DNA of 25,552 nucleotides from a virus, in the IMG/VR virus record IMGVR_UViG_3300048102_000225, positions 1 through 25,552 of that record; one strand, written 5' to 3'. The position numbers and the translations under genes are program-made. Shown here piece after piece: positions 8,421 to 16,440 of this stretch. The notes under the pieces were generated by a model, which had not been told where the DNA came from, searched no databases, and was given only the letters and a program-made list of their open reading frames with translations. Each line of letters begins with the position of its first letter. The first letter of the stretch is position 1.

Positions 8421-9866
8421 TCAGTAGAATCGCAATCCAGTGCTTGTAAATTCACTGAACTTCAGCGATTGATCTACGCCTGCAAAAATTGCATTCCCGT
8501 ATTGACTGATTGGGCTTTGCATTGGTGTTGACGTTGGCACCAGCTTCTCTGGTTCCAACCCTCTTGTCGGAGCAATTGGATCAAAGATGATTGAGTCTCT
8601 GTATGGAGTAGAGGCTGACTCAATTGATGACTTGGTTTGCAGGTAGAGACCGCTCATCTCTCTAATCCCTTGCCGTCTCGCAACGTCAAACGAAGGCAGC
8701 GTCAGTTGATTGGTGCCGCGTCGTGCTGAGTTGTAAGACAGGGCTACCTTCTCTTTGGCTGATTTCAGGCCTCGCTTAATGCCTGTGATCTGGTTGCGTG
8801 ACATCTTGCTGGCAACGCCAAAGTTCTCCAGCATCTCTTCTCGCTCATTGATCACAGCCAGTTGCTGCAGCCTCAGTGAGTTGTTCTTGACTTTCTGTTG
8901 GCTGATTAAATTGCCGCTGCGCTCTGCCATGGTCATCATGTCCTGCGACAGCTGAGCCATTTCCTTGGCACGTGGCCCTTGCACCTCAGCGTTAAAGCCA
9001 GCCTGCTTAGCCATCTGCTGTTGCTTGAGCATTTGAATCTGCCCATACGTGCGGCCAAACTCTTGGGCAGCATTCATGGCAATGCGTCTGCCAGTTGCTG
9101 TGCCGCCAGTTCGTGCTGCTGCTGTTGCTTTAGCTCCTGCACCTTCAAAGGCACTTTGGATGGCGAGCACGTCACGCTCCATCAGCTTCTGTTTCATCTC
9201 CAGTGCGTTCTGCTCCTGAAGGGTTACGCCTTTGTTTTCTAGGTTCTGCCTAAGAATGTTCCGCTGCCTGCGTTTTGATCTAACGCCCTGCAGCAACTCA
9301 TATACCTGCTGTGTTGTTTGCTGCTGGTTGACCCTCGCCTGTTGTGCAAGGTTCTTGCGGCGAACTTCATAGTTTAAATCTGATATGTCCTGCTCGTTCT
9401 GTAGCTTCTTGTCGTTATATCTAATGTCATCCGCTTTTGTTTTTGCTTGCCTGATTTGGCTTTTCCGTTCGTTTGTATTGGTGCCCTCAAGATCCTTTAA
9501 CTTGAGCTTTGCTTCTGTAGCCCGCAGTCCTTCCTCAAGTTTGTACTTGTCTTGCAACGCACTACTGTTCAGCCGCAGATTGTTCAGTGCCTGATCTAGC
9601 AGTTGATCAGTTCTGAATTCATAGTCTGACTTTCTTTGTCTCTCAGTAAATCTTTGTGCTTCTGTCTTTGCCATGTCCCAAGCAAAGGCTGCACCTGCCT
9701 GGTCCCACTCAATGTCATATTCCAACATCGCCCGTTCAAAGTTTGCCTGATTGATTTTGGCTGCTTTCTTCTTGCCAGTAGCCTGAGCGGTACGCTGAGC
9801 GCTTGACTGCATTATTGATGAGGCAAAGCTCAGTCCGCCAAGGATCAAAGAAATTGCGCCGATCAT
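8421..9866 (-). CDS. Coiled-coil internal virion protein (gp14-like by position)
   Basis: This 481-residue protein starts with a short hydrophobic segment (ISLILGGLSFASSIM, residues 5-19). A long Lys/Gln/Glu/Arg-rich helical region (about 25-340) follows, with strong coiled-coil character and a Gly/Ala-rich stretch near 240-260. The start overlaps the stop of tail tubular protein B (TGATG), which is where T7 internal core protein gp14 lies (after gp12 and gp13). T7 gp14 is 196 residues, so this is much longer and may combine the roles of gp14 with part of the missing gp15; that is inference. By family knowledge such proteins form the inner core and are ejected into the host envelope. Sequence similarity to gp14 is weak, so the call rests on position, N-terminal hydrophobicity and helix content. 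Confidence 0.6.
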   Translation of the reverse strand: MIGAISLILGGLSFASSIMQSSAQRTAQATGKKKAAKINQANFERAMLEYDIEWDQAGAAFAWDMAKTEAQRFTERQRKSDYEFRTDQLLDQALNNLRLNSSALQDKYKLEEGLRATEAKLKLKDLEGTNTNERKSQIRQAKTKADDIRYNDKKLQNEQDISDLNYEVRRKNLAQQARVNQQQTTQQVYELLQGVRSKRRQRNILRQNLENKGVTLQEQNALEMKQKLMERDVLAIQSAFEGAGAKATAAARTGGTATGRRIAMNAAQEFGRTYGQIQMLKQQQMAKQAGFNAEVQGPRAKEMAQLSQDMMTMAERSGNLISQQKVKNNSLRLQQLAVINEREEMLENFGVASKMSRNQITGIKRGLKSAKEKVALSYNSARRGTNQLTLPSFDVARRQGIREMSGLYLQTKSSIESASTPYRDSIIFDPIAPTRGLEPEKLVPTSTPMQSPISQYGNAIFAGVDQSLKFSEFTSTGLRFY

Positions 9867-12463
9867 CAGTTAAGTGCCTTTGCTCGATTGCTATAAGCAC
9901 CTTCCCAACACGCTGATGTCAGCACGATTGGAAGGTGGTTATCTGACTCGACACTAACGGTTGCCTCTAGGTTCCGGCAATAGACAGGAACACGGAATGA
10001 GCCATCTCCAAGAAATGCAGTGTTAGTCAATGTTGTATTACTGACAGCAAGCTGTCGTGCTCTAAATGTATGCACAGTGTCTGTCGCTCTATTCTGACGT
10101 TTTACTCTCACTTGATAATAACCAGTGTTGTAGTGATTAACCTGCCAGGTCAGCACCTGCGTCCTGCCTTCTAAGTTGCCCACCACCTTCCGTTTGGATT
10201 GATCTGGCTCTGGCACAAATGCTGTAGTGAACGTGTATTCAAATTTGTACTTCTCACCAATGAACACCTGTGCGTCAGTGAAGTCACCGTCTTCCGTGCA
10301 GACCAGTGTGTTGGTTGTAGTACTGCCAAGGATCAACCCGCAGTTCGTTTGGCCCAGATACCTAATGCCTGCCACTGCATCAGTCAGTGGGGTGTACGGC
10401 AGAACAAAAGTTGTCTTATCAGTGGTGGCGTTATAGGTGGCTGTCACGTCATCACTGGTGGCTGTGTTGTTATTGCACTCGGGATACAGCAGCAACCTGT
10501 CCAGATGTGGCTGGATCGCATCTTCCGTTTCTATCTCATCGGCAAAGTAGGTCACACCAAACAGACCAGTGCCGTCATCCAAAAGAACTGACAGCACGTT
10601 GTCGATGAATTGGAACCAGCGCACATTGCCTGCCAGTTTCCACTTGCTCCATGAGGCCTGCACCTTCTGGATCCCACCGTCGCCTGACGTCCATAGGTAC
10701 TTGTAGATGTAGAGGATGGATCGATCGTTAGGACTGCTGGCTACTGCAAAGTCCACTGCCTCACCCACATCAAAATGTGTGACCAGACCCGGCAGATACT
10801 TCGGCAGGTTCAGCATCGTGTCGTTGCTGCCGCCCAAGTTCAAACCCAGTCGCCGCTGCGTTGCATTAAAGAACTGGTATTCCCTGAAGTGGGTGTAGCC
10901 ATATTCAATTGATGGGAACAAAACCTGAGCACCAGCCTTCTTGGGTCTGACGTTCGGGTTCATGTCGATGTTGGACAACCGGATCACGATCCCGGTCAGT
11001 GGCGTCAACACATCACCATCCGCTGCCCTGATCTGAAACTGACTCTTGGCACTGAAGGTCAGGATGCTGTCGTCAACCGCAAGCATCCATTCCAGTGGTG
11101 AGCTGACCTCGCTCTGGCATCGCAACGAGAACGAGTCTGTTGCTGTGATCTGCTGTGCCGTATCAAGGAAGAAATTAAATGCGTCGTCGGTTTCGCTAAA
11201 CACGATCGACTCACCAGCTAGCACCGTGTAGCGCTGCCGGAAGATCTGATGATCACGGATGGGCTGACCTAAGAAGTCAGGGTCAGGGACCGTCTCTGTA
11301 TTCCCTGCTGTCCGCTCACCCCACTTGGGGAACGTGTATTCAGTGCCATCTAGATTCTTTTTTACTCCGTCAGCTGGCCCAATAAAAATCTTGTCCTCAG
11401 CCTGGCGATACAGCACCAGCGGCATGGTGTTGTCATTCAGCTTGAACTGGACTCCTGGCGCTGGACATTCAGACCAGTTGCCTTCACCCATGTCATTGCC
11501 ATTGAAGGTTTCAAACTTCAGCCACAGGTCATCAATGTTTGTGCCCGGATCGTTCTCAACCTTGACCCTGTAGGTGTTCTTGCCAATCAATGGCAGGTAA
11601 CTGGTCAGAGCCACTGAGTCAGTGAATGCCCTGGCTAATGCATTGGATCTGCTGTCATCCATCTTTAGATCCATGTCCGTATCGTCTTTCTTCTTGAGCC
11701 AGATCACATACTGCTCACGCTTCTTTTCGTATGTGTCTGGGATCTGACTAAACAGCTCTTGAGCCACAGTCGATGTACTGATCTCGTTGTCATCATCATC
11801 AGACTTTGGCGTTGTAAACGTTGCTATCTCTGTGTCGCCATCACTCAATGTGTACTTGATTGAATAGGCAACAGATTGAATGAACACCATGCCCCACTTT
11901 TCTAGGTCTGGTGTTTCGTCATTGGTGTATGACGTGCTGATATTCCTGTTGGCCAGCAAGCCCAATGGCCCACTGCTGGTCAGCACATATCCCTTGTAAA
12001 GCTCTTTCGCAGTCTTGGCTGCAGTGTTTGCCAGGTAGCTGCCGGTCTCTATCTTCCAACCGGGCAAGCTGTTCTGCACGTCATAACTCAGACCAGTCCC
12101 ATGGACGTCCACTTTGGTGCTGTCCATTGGCGCACCGTCGCGCCATACCTCAAGTCGCAGCTCGTCATTGCTGTTGTAACCATCCCAGATGAAAACTGAA
12201 TAACGCTCTGTTGAGCTGATTCTCCAGATAGCCAGGTAGAAATCATCTACTGATTGGTTCAGCAGCTTGCTCTGCATCCGAAATGGATTGCGTTTCGTCA
12301 GCCCTTCCACCGGACTAGACCAGCCATTGATCTGCTCTGTCCCCTGACCTACCGCCCTGATGTGTGGCGGTTGCTGGCTGACACCCTGAGTCAGCGTGTC
12401 GATCTTTACTTCGACAGGTGCAGCAGCCGGATTGACGCGGCGCTGAATCTTGGATTTGGGCAT
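9866..12463 (-). CDS. 12: Tail tubular protein B (T7 gp12-like nozzle)
   Basis: This 865-residue protein is the tail nozzle. Near its start are the family signature IDTLTQGVSQQPPHIR and, soon after, EQINGWSSPVEGLTKRNP, both typical of T7 gp12 proteins. The centre carries the FRQRYTVLAGESIVFSETDDAFNFF and NPNVRPKKAGAQVLFPS regions seen in the family. T7 gp12 is 794 residues, so length fits. An in-frame ATG at 12526 exists, but the ATG at 12463 gives the usual basic start (MPKSKIQRR) and forms a TGATG overlap with the stop of tail tubular protein A. In the virion it forms the distal tail tube below gp11. Confidence 0.93.
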   Translation of the reverse strand: MPKSKIQRRVNPAAAPVEVKIDTLTQGVSQQPPHIRAVGQGTEQINGWSSPVEGLTKRNPFRMQSKLLNQSVDDFYLAIWRISSTERYSVFIWDGYNSNDELRLEVWRDGAPMDSTKVDVHGTGLSYDVQNSLPGWKIETGSYLANTAAKTAKELYKGYVLTSSGPLGLLANRNISTSYTNDETPDLEKWGMVFIQSVAYSIKYTLSDGDTEIATFTTPKSDDDDNEISTSTVAQELFSQIPDTYEKKREQYVIWLKKKDDTDMDLKMDDSRSNALARAFTDSVALTSYLPLIGKNTYRVKVENDPGTNIDDLWLKFETFNGNDMGEGNWSECPAPGVQFKLNDNTMPLVLYRQAEDKIFIGPADGVKKNLDGTEYTFPKWGERTAGNTETVPDPDFLGQPIRDHQIFRQRYTVLAGESIVFSETDDAFNFFLDTAQQITATDSFSLRCQSEVSSPLEWMLAVDDSILTFSAKSQFQIRAADGDVLTPLTGIVIRLSNIDMNPNVRPKKAGAQVLFPSIEYGYTHFREYQFFNATQRRLGLNLGGSNDTMLNLPKYLPGLVTHFDVGEAVDFAVASSPNDRSILYIYKYLWTSGDGGIQKVQASWSKWKLAGNVRWFQFIDNVLSVLLDDGTGLFGVTYFADEIETEDAIQPHLDRLLLYPECNNNTATSDDVTATYNATTDKTTFVLPYTPLTDAVAGIRYLGQTNCGLILGSTTTNTLVCTEDGDFTDAQVFIGEKYKFEYTFTTAFVPEPDQSKRKVVGNLEGRTQVLTWQVNHYNTGYYQVRVKRQNRATDTVHTFRARQLAVSNTTLTNTAFLGDGSFRVPVYCRNLEATVSVESDNHLPIVLTSACWEGAYSNRAKALN

Positions 12464-13086
12464 CAGCTTCTGTTGTAACGAAGGCCTTGTACTGGTTGAT
12501 AGCCAATGCCTTGGCCCATCCCCCAATTGTTTCCATACAGCATGTTGTTCTGCTGCCCTGCTTCCTCAGCTCTGATCAACTGGTTACGGGCATACTCCTC
12601 ATCACCAATCGTGTACTGATAGATCACGTTGCTATTGATGAATCGATCTGAGTAGATCCGCGCTGATCTGATCGTGATGTACTGCTGCCCTGCATGAGGA
12701 CATTCATCCCAGTCAATGTTGCGGACCAGCTCGTTCACCGTGACCTTGTCCACCACATCACCAAAGTCAAACTTCCGCAGGTTCTTGTCGTAGACCTTCA
12801 GCCCCCTCTGCACGTACTCCATGTATGGATAGGAGCTGGGATGGAAGGTGACACGCAGCGTGTCTGATGGCAGAGCAAACTCGTTGCTGCTGTTCTTGTT
12901 GATGGGGTAGCCAACGTCTGTGTTCCAGCTCCACCCCTCAGCCAGCACATCACGCTTGACCTCTGTCAGGGTCTTTCGCGCTAGTGCTGCATCAGTGATG
13001 TCATTGGTTGTCAGTGATGGCAGTGCATCAACAGGTGCTTCACCAATGACGCTGAGCAGTGTGTTGATTGCTTCGAGTTCAGTCAT
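12463..13086 (-). CDS. 11: Tail tubular protein A (T7 gp11-like adaptor)
   Basis: This 207-residue protein matches T7 gp11 (196 residues). It has an N-terminal EAINTLLSVIGEAPVDAL, then a long helix (LTEVKRDVLAEGWSWNTD) and the conserved FALPSDTLRV segment. It forms the ring connecting the portal to the tail nozzle. Its ATG overlaps the preceding stop by four bases (ATGA), and its own stop overlaps the next start (TGATG), so gp11 and gp12 are probably translationally coupled. Confidence 0.95.
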   Translation of the reverse strand: MTELEAINTLLSVIGEAPVDALPSLTTNDITDAALARKTLTEVKRDVLAEGWSWNTDVGYPINKNSSNEFALPSDTLRVTFHPSSYPYMEYVQRGLKVYDKNLRKFDFGDVVDKVTVNELVRNIDWDECPHAGQQYITIRSARIYSDRFINSNVIYQYTIGDEEYARNQLIRAEEAGQQNNMLYGNNWGMGQGIGYQPVQGLRYNRS

Positions 13087-14183
13087 GATTCAAGGTATCT
13101 GATGGTCCACATGAAACCAGCGCCAGCACTTTCGTATTTGGTGTCTGCCCAAATAGAACAGCTTATGCTGCTAGAGCCGGGATATTCTGTGGGAAGTTGA
13201 ATACTGCAATAGGGCAGGTCTGTATCACCGCGAATAGTTGCTGACCCACTCCTGACCTTCCATTCATAAAGTAAATAATCAAAGGGCATATCACCATCAA
13301 CTTCAGCTAGGTACGTGGCCGACACACCTTGCAGCAGTTCTTCTGTGCTGCCATTAACAATGTCTGCATCAGTGCTACTGTTTTTCATGCTGATCTCACC
13401 AACGTTGTAAATACCAACCGGTCCAATAGCATTGCTGGTTGTATGCGCGGTGTCTCCATTCGCATCAGTGACAGTGATGTATGCGCTTACCATTTTCTCT
13501 TCGTCAATTTTCATCAGCACCGTGCTGTTGCTGGATGACTTTGTTCCAGCCTGATCTAGCCACATATAACTAAAGCTGTATGGTGCTCGGCCACCACTCA
13601 CAGTTGGCTGTGTTGCTGTGATTGTCTCTCCAACAAATGGTTCGCCAGTCAGCAAAGAACTGCCGACAACTAATGGCAAGGCCTCAACAGTCTGAGCGCT
13701 GGTAAAGCTGTTGACTTGATCAACTGGCTCAACAGTCGCATCCCTGGCTTGGCACTGAAATCTGATCTGGCATATGTCAGTGATTGTCGTTGAGACTTCC
13801 AAGGCGTGATCGTTATAGTTAGTCCACTTGCCATTGACCCAGGTGTCATCAGGGTCTGTCTTGGTCTGCCAGCGATAGCGATATATCGTCTCATCTGCGT
13901 CGCCACCTGCAAATGCAGCAACGTCAGCAAAGACTTCGCTGCCTACTTTGTAGTCATTCAGGTTGGCCCATTGGACTGCTGTTGTGACGGTGATGGGTTC
14001 TCGTTCGGGCTCAGGCGGAGGGGGTGGTGTGTCTGGTGCCATGACTGCATCGCCATGGCGTTGCCCACTGCCGCTATCCACATCAATTGTCCAGACGGCA
14101 TGGCTATCTGGTGAGGTGTTGGGAAGGATGCCTGACGGTGGCGGGGCCACGCTGTCGTGTGGCAGTGGGGTGTAACCGGTCAT
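13083..14183 (-). CDS. Ig-like-domain virion protein between capsid and tail adaptor genes
   Basis: This 366-residue protein has a Pro-rich N-terminus with a run of prolines (residues ~50-62). Three or so beta-sandwich repeats follow: one around WANLNDYKVGSEVFADV...YRWQTK, one around EPFVGETITATQPTVSGG...SYMWLD, and one near the end with EVDGDMPFDYLLYEWKV. The pattern 'G...T.T...V.GG..P..F.Y.W' is typical of Ig/PKD-like domains common on phage capsids and tails. It sits where no T7 gene exists (between genes 10 and 11), so a capsid decoration or head-fibre role is likely but inferred. Start and stop overlap both neighbours (TGATG, ATGA). Confidence 0.65.
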   Translation of the reverse strand: MTGYTPLPHDSVAPPPSGILPNTSPDSHAVWTIDVDSGSGQRHGDAVMAPDTPPPPPEPEREPITVTTAVQWANLNDYKVGSEVFADVAAFAGGDADETIYRYRWQTKTDPDDTWVNGKWTNYNDHALEVSTTITDICQIRFQCQARDATVEPVDQVNSFTSAQTVEALPLVVGSSLLTGEPFVGETITATQPTVSGGRAPYSFSYMWLDQAGTKSSSNSTVLMKIDEEKMVSAYITVTDANGDTAHTTSNAIGPVGIYNVGEISMKNSSTDADIVNGSTEELLQGVSATYLAEVDGDMPFDYLLYEWKVRSGSATIRGDTDLPYCSIQLPTEYPGSSSISCSIWADTKYESAGAGFMWTIRYLES

Positions 14184-14380
14184 CAGACTGTGTCAGTCTT
14201 GGCAGCGCCTGCTGTTGTTGGTGCTGTGTCACCACCTTTTCCGACTTGTGAGGTGGGTGTCCACTCACCGCTGTTGGTGCCAGGAACAAAGACATCGACA
14301 GCTGTTAGAGGATTCAGCGTCTGATCGTCTTGCCAGCTAAACGTTTGAGCAACGGTGTCAACCTTGATGGTGGCGGCCAT
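14183..14380 (-). CDS. Small conserved-looking protein after the capsid terminator
   Basis: This 65-residue protein begins MAATIKVDTVAQ and has a Thr/Gly-rich C-terminus. I do not recognise the family. I chose the ATG at 14380, although the frame stays open to an ATG at 14410, because the longer version would translate through a terminator hairpin. The ATG at 14380 comes one base after the terminator's T-run and has no Shine-Dalgarno. It overlaps the Ig-like gene (TGATG), suggesting the two are made together and that this may be a small capsid-associated protein. Confidence 0.6.
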   Translation of the reverse strand: MAATIKVDTVAQTFSWQDDQTLNPLTAVDVFVPGTNSGEWTPTSQVGKGGDTAPTTAGAAKTDTV

Positions 14381-14381
14381 G

Positions 14382-14405
14382 AAAAAAGGGGGCATTGCTG
14401 CCCCC
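14382..14405 (-). terminator. Intrinsic terminator after the major capsid gene
   Basis: On the minus strand GGGGGCA and TGCCCCC (14405-14388) form a perfect 7-bp stem closed by a GCAA tetraloop (a GNRA loop). Six T residues (14387-14382) follow directly. It lies 31 bases past the capsid stop, the same place as the T7 Tphi terminator after gene 10. It would let capsid mRNA outnumber the tail transcripts. Confidence 0.9.
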
Positions 14406-14436
14406 AACATAAATGTTCTGCCGAAGAGAATCTAGC

Positions 14437-15477
14437 TCACTGGGAGTTGTAGATCTCAACGCAGCATTCAGGGCGAAGTGGTGCAAAACCACAGGCGTAC
14501 TTGGCCACCATCAAAGTTGATTGATACATTGTATTGTAATCATTGCCTGTCATTTGCATAGACAAATCACGAAGCTTGACTACACCTGCAGCGCCTCTTT
14601 GATACGCCAACATTTTAGTTTGACGCATGTCAACAGAAGACAGAGTTACATCTGATCCGTTGAATGTGTAGCCCTGTTCACCAGCGGCTGCAGTTACATT
14701 GCCCTGTGCAATGTTGTTAGAGGCGATGATTGTGAATCCAGCCAGCTTAGCAATCTGACCCTCTTTGTAAGAGCCATTTGCACCTTGCTGGTTGAAGTCA
14801 AAGTTGACAGCCCTACTTGACTGGATCAACGTATAAAAACTTTCTGGCGTACAAGCCAGAATTCTGCCCTCTGAACTAACATCTTTTTCGTCTAATGCTC
14901 GTGCTGCAGCAAACACTGAAGCGACAAGATCATCAGCAGTTGGAGTTGCTTTGTTCAGGTCAATACGTGAACCAGTACGTGCTGCTTGATCAGGTGTCAA
15001 TCCAGTTGGACTGTTAGCCTGCAAGTCAGCAGTAGATGTTCTTGCACCTAAAGTCAACACTCTAGCAAGACGTTTGTCGTAGGCTCTTGATAAAGCCTCG
15101 CCCAATTCTGTGCTATAGATTGACCTTATGTCAAAATGATTCTTGGCGTCATCGAGATCATAAAGCGTTGCATCTGCAATCAGAAGATCATCAATTTTGA
15201 CGACGACTTCGTTTTGCTCAAGTTGACCTTGACCGACAATCATCTTGCCGGGAGTGTGGAAAGAACTTGTGAACCTACCAGTTACAGGGAACTGTGCAGA
15301 TTTACCGTTCTGTATAGTACGATTTTGAACAGTGTCTCCAAACACGTTTACACGTTTGAAGGCTGATAGTACCTCTCCACTAAAGACCTTGAGGAAAAGT
15401 GCGTTGTCTTTTGTCCAAGAACCGGAGTCGCCTTTAGCTACACCGGGCCGTGAAAGTGTTAGATCTGGAGCTGCCAT
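14437..15477 (-). CDS. 10: Major capsid protein (T7 gp10A-like)
   Basis: This 346-residue protein is the size of T7 gp10A (344) and has the family signature. An N-terminal DLTLSRPGVAKGD is followed by LFLKVFSGEVLSAFKRVNVF and the strand NGKSAQFPVTGRF...PGKMIVGQGQ. The HK97-like core follows, with ALSRAYDKRLARVLTLGAR and FYTLIQSSRAVNFDFN. It lies downstream of the scaffold gene and is followed by a strong terminator, as in T7. The ATG at 15477 has no Shine-Dalgarno. I found no evidence of a frameshifted long form. Confidence 0.95.
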   Translation of the reverse strand: MAAPDLTLSRPGVAKGDSGSWTKDNALFLKVFSGEVLSAFKRVNVFGDTVQNRTIQNGKSAQFPVTGRFTSSFHTPGKMIVGQGQLEQNEVVVKIDDLLIADATLYDLDDAKNHFDIRSIYSTELGEALSRAYDKRLARVLTLGARTSTADLQANSPTGLTPDQAARTGSRIDLNKATPTADDLVASVFAAARALDEKDVSSEGRILACTPESFYTLIQSSRAVNFDFNQQGANGSYKEGQIAKLAGFTIIASNNIAQGNVTAAAGEQGYTFNGSDVTLSSVDMRQTKMLAYQRGAAGVVKLRDLSMQMTGNDYNTMYQSTLMVAKYACGFAPLRPECCVEIYNSQ

Positions 15478-15518
15478 GACGGCTGAGAATGAAGGTTTGT
15501 TGTTAGCTCACCTTTGCC

Positions 15519-15543
15519 TCAGGGTGGACCGCAGTCGGCCTGA
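15519..15543 (-). other. Possible hairpin in the capsid leader
   Basis: The 88-bp gap between the scaffold stop and the capsid ATG holds TCAGG...CCTGA arms with an inner CCG/CGG stem (minus strand), bulged on one side. There is no T-run. It could stabilise or protect the capsid mRNA 5' end, but this is weak. I see no clear promoter or Shine-Dalgarno in the rest of the gap. Confidence 0.25.
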
Positions 15544-15565
15544 TCATTGTTGAACTGCCTACAGA

Positions 15566-16276
15566 CTAACTTGCTTGAAACACATCGGAAACAGCAATAC
15601 GTCTTTCCACCTCAGCAACAAATGCAGGATCACGACGAGCGGGATCGCGATACCTAGGATCATTCATCATCTCAACTACTTCAGCCTCGCTGTTAAAAGC
15701 CTTCTGCTCATTGGTAGGTGTACGTCCACCACCAAGCTTTGGCTCATGACCACGGGCTTGCAGCATGTCCCACATAAAGGACTTGAGCTGAGCTTCCATA
15801 CCTGTGACGTCAGCCTTTTCAAGTGACTCGTTCCATGCATCCTTGCGAGCCTCATCAATGTTTGATGCTGCCCACGTCTGCAGGTTCCGATACTCATCTT
15901 CACCACCAGCGATGCTGAACATGCGCTTGCTGATGTCTTGAACCTGTGCCTCAGTCAGGCCGGGTGAGAGGTCTTCCTCCTCTTCCTCTTCGCTCTCCTC
16001 GCTGTCGTTAGCTTCGGGCTCTTCAGGTTCTTCAGGTTCCTCAGCATCCGTTGCGCTGCGCTGGTTGTAGGCACGCTGCAACTCTTTGTATGCAGAGGCT
16101 AGTTCGTCAACTGAGTTGTACTTGCCAAGGATCTTTCCGTTGTCAGGCTCAACTGCAGATTGTTGCTCATCATATAAAGCAGCCTTGGCTTCATTAACCT
16201 TGGCTGCTTCTGCTGCTTCTGCTGCTGAGTTGTCGTCACCAGATTGGATAGTGACTTCTCCACCTTCAATAGCCAT
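15566..16276 (-). CDS. 9: Capsid assembly scaffolding protein (T7 gp9-like)
   Basis: This 236-residue protein is acidic and helical. Its Ala-rich N-terminus (EAAEAAKVNEAKAAL) is followed by an NGKILGKYNSVDELASAYKEL segment shared with phage scaffolds, then a long Glu/Pro repeat (residues ~77-103). It lies between the portal and capsid genes, as T7 gene 9 does. T7 gp9 is 307 residues. Scaffold guides procapsid assembly and leaves before DNA fills the head. The start overlaps the stop of a small ORF (TGATG). Confidence 0.88.
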   Translation of the reverse strand: MAIEGGEVTIQSGDDNSAAEAAEAAKVNEAKAALYDEQQSAVEPDNGKILGKYNSVDELASAYKELQRAYNQRSATDAEEPEEPEEPEANDSEESEEEEEEDLSPGLTEAQVQDISKRMFSIAGGEDEYRNLQTWAASNIDEARKDAWNESLEKADVTGMEAQLKSFMWDMLQARGHEPKLGGGRTPTNEQKAFNSEAEVVEMMNDPRYRDPARRDPAFVAEVERRIAVSDVFQAS

Positions 16277-16440
16277 CAGCCCCGTGCCTCATTTTCATTG
16301 AAACCATCATAAATAAACATGTAACCAGAGCCATCTGGATACTGCAATAGATGTTCCCCTGGCTTTATCTCGTAAGTGTCAGGTGTTTTAGGCTCCTGCT
16401 TCTGCTGGGATCTCCGGGGCTGGCGGCTGGGTTGTTCCAT
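16276..16440 (-). CDS. Small ORF of 54 residues between portal and scaffold
   Basis: Starting at the ATG at 16440, inside the last 53 bases of the portal gene in another frame, there is an open frame of 54 codons ending in the TGATG that starts the scaffold gene. The N-terminus is basic (Arg/Gln/Lys). The C-terminal half is YEIKPGEHLLQYPDGSGYMF followed by acidic residues, which looks like a small beta domain. It covers the whole 111-bp portal-scaffold gap. I do not recognise the family; coding status is inferred from gap filling, stop-start coupling and protein-like composition. Confidence 0.6.
   Translation of the reverse strand: MEQPSRQPRRSQQKQEPKTPDTYEIKPGEHLLQYPDGSGYMFIYDGFNENEARG

Noticed and set aside
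8396-8430. TTGACA on the plus strand as a promoter
   Set aside because: It would fire antisense into the internal virion gene, and the hexamer 17 bases downstream (TGTTCA) is not a -10 match.
11319-11330. CCCCACTTGGGG hairpin
   Set aside because: It is a 4-bp stem inside the tail nozzle coding sequence with no T-run; likely chance.
13806-14114. 102-codon plus-strand ORF opposite the Ig-like gene
   Set aside because: It is antisense to a coupled operon gene, has Cys-rich random-looking composition and no start signal.
14411-14480. Programmed frameshift making a long capsid form (T7 10A/10B type)
   Set aside because: No slippery heptamer before the capsid stop is convincing, and the next ORF has its own start after a terminator.
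15970-16060. TCTTCAGGTTCTTCAGG-type short repeats as a CRISPR or regulatory array
   Set aside because: They encode the Glu/Pro repeat of the scaffold protein, in frame; no spacers.
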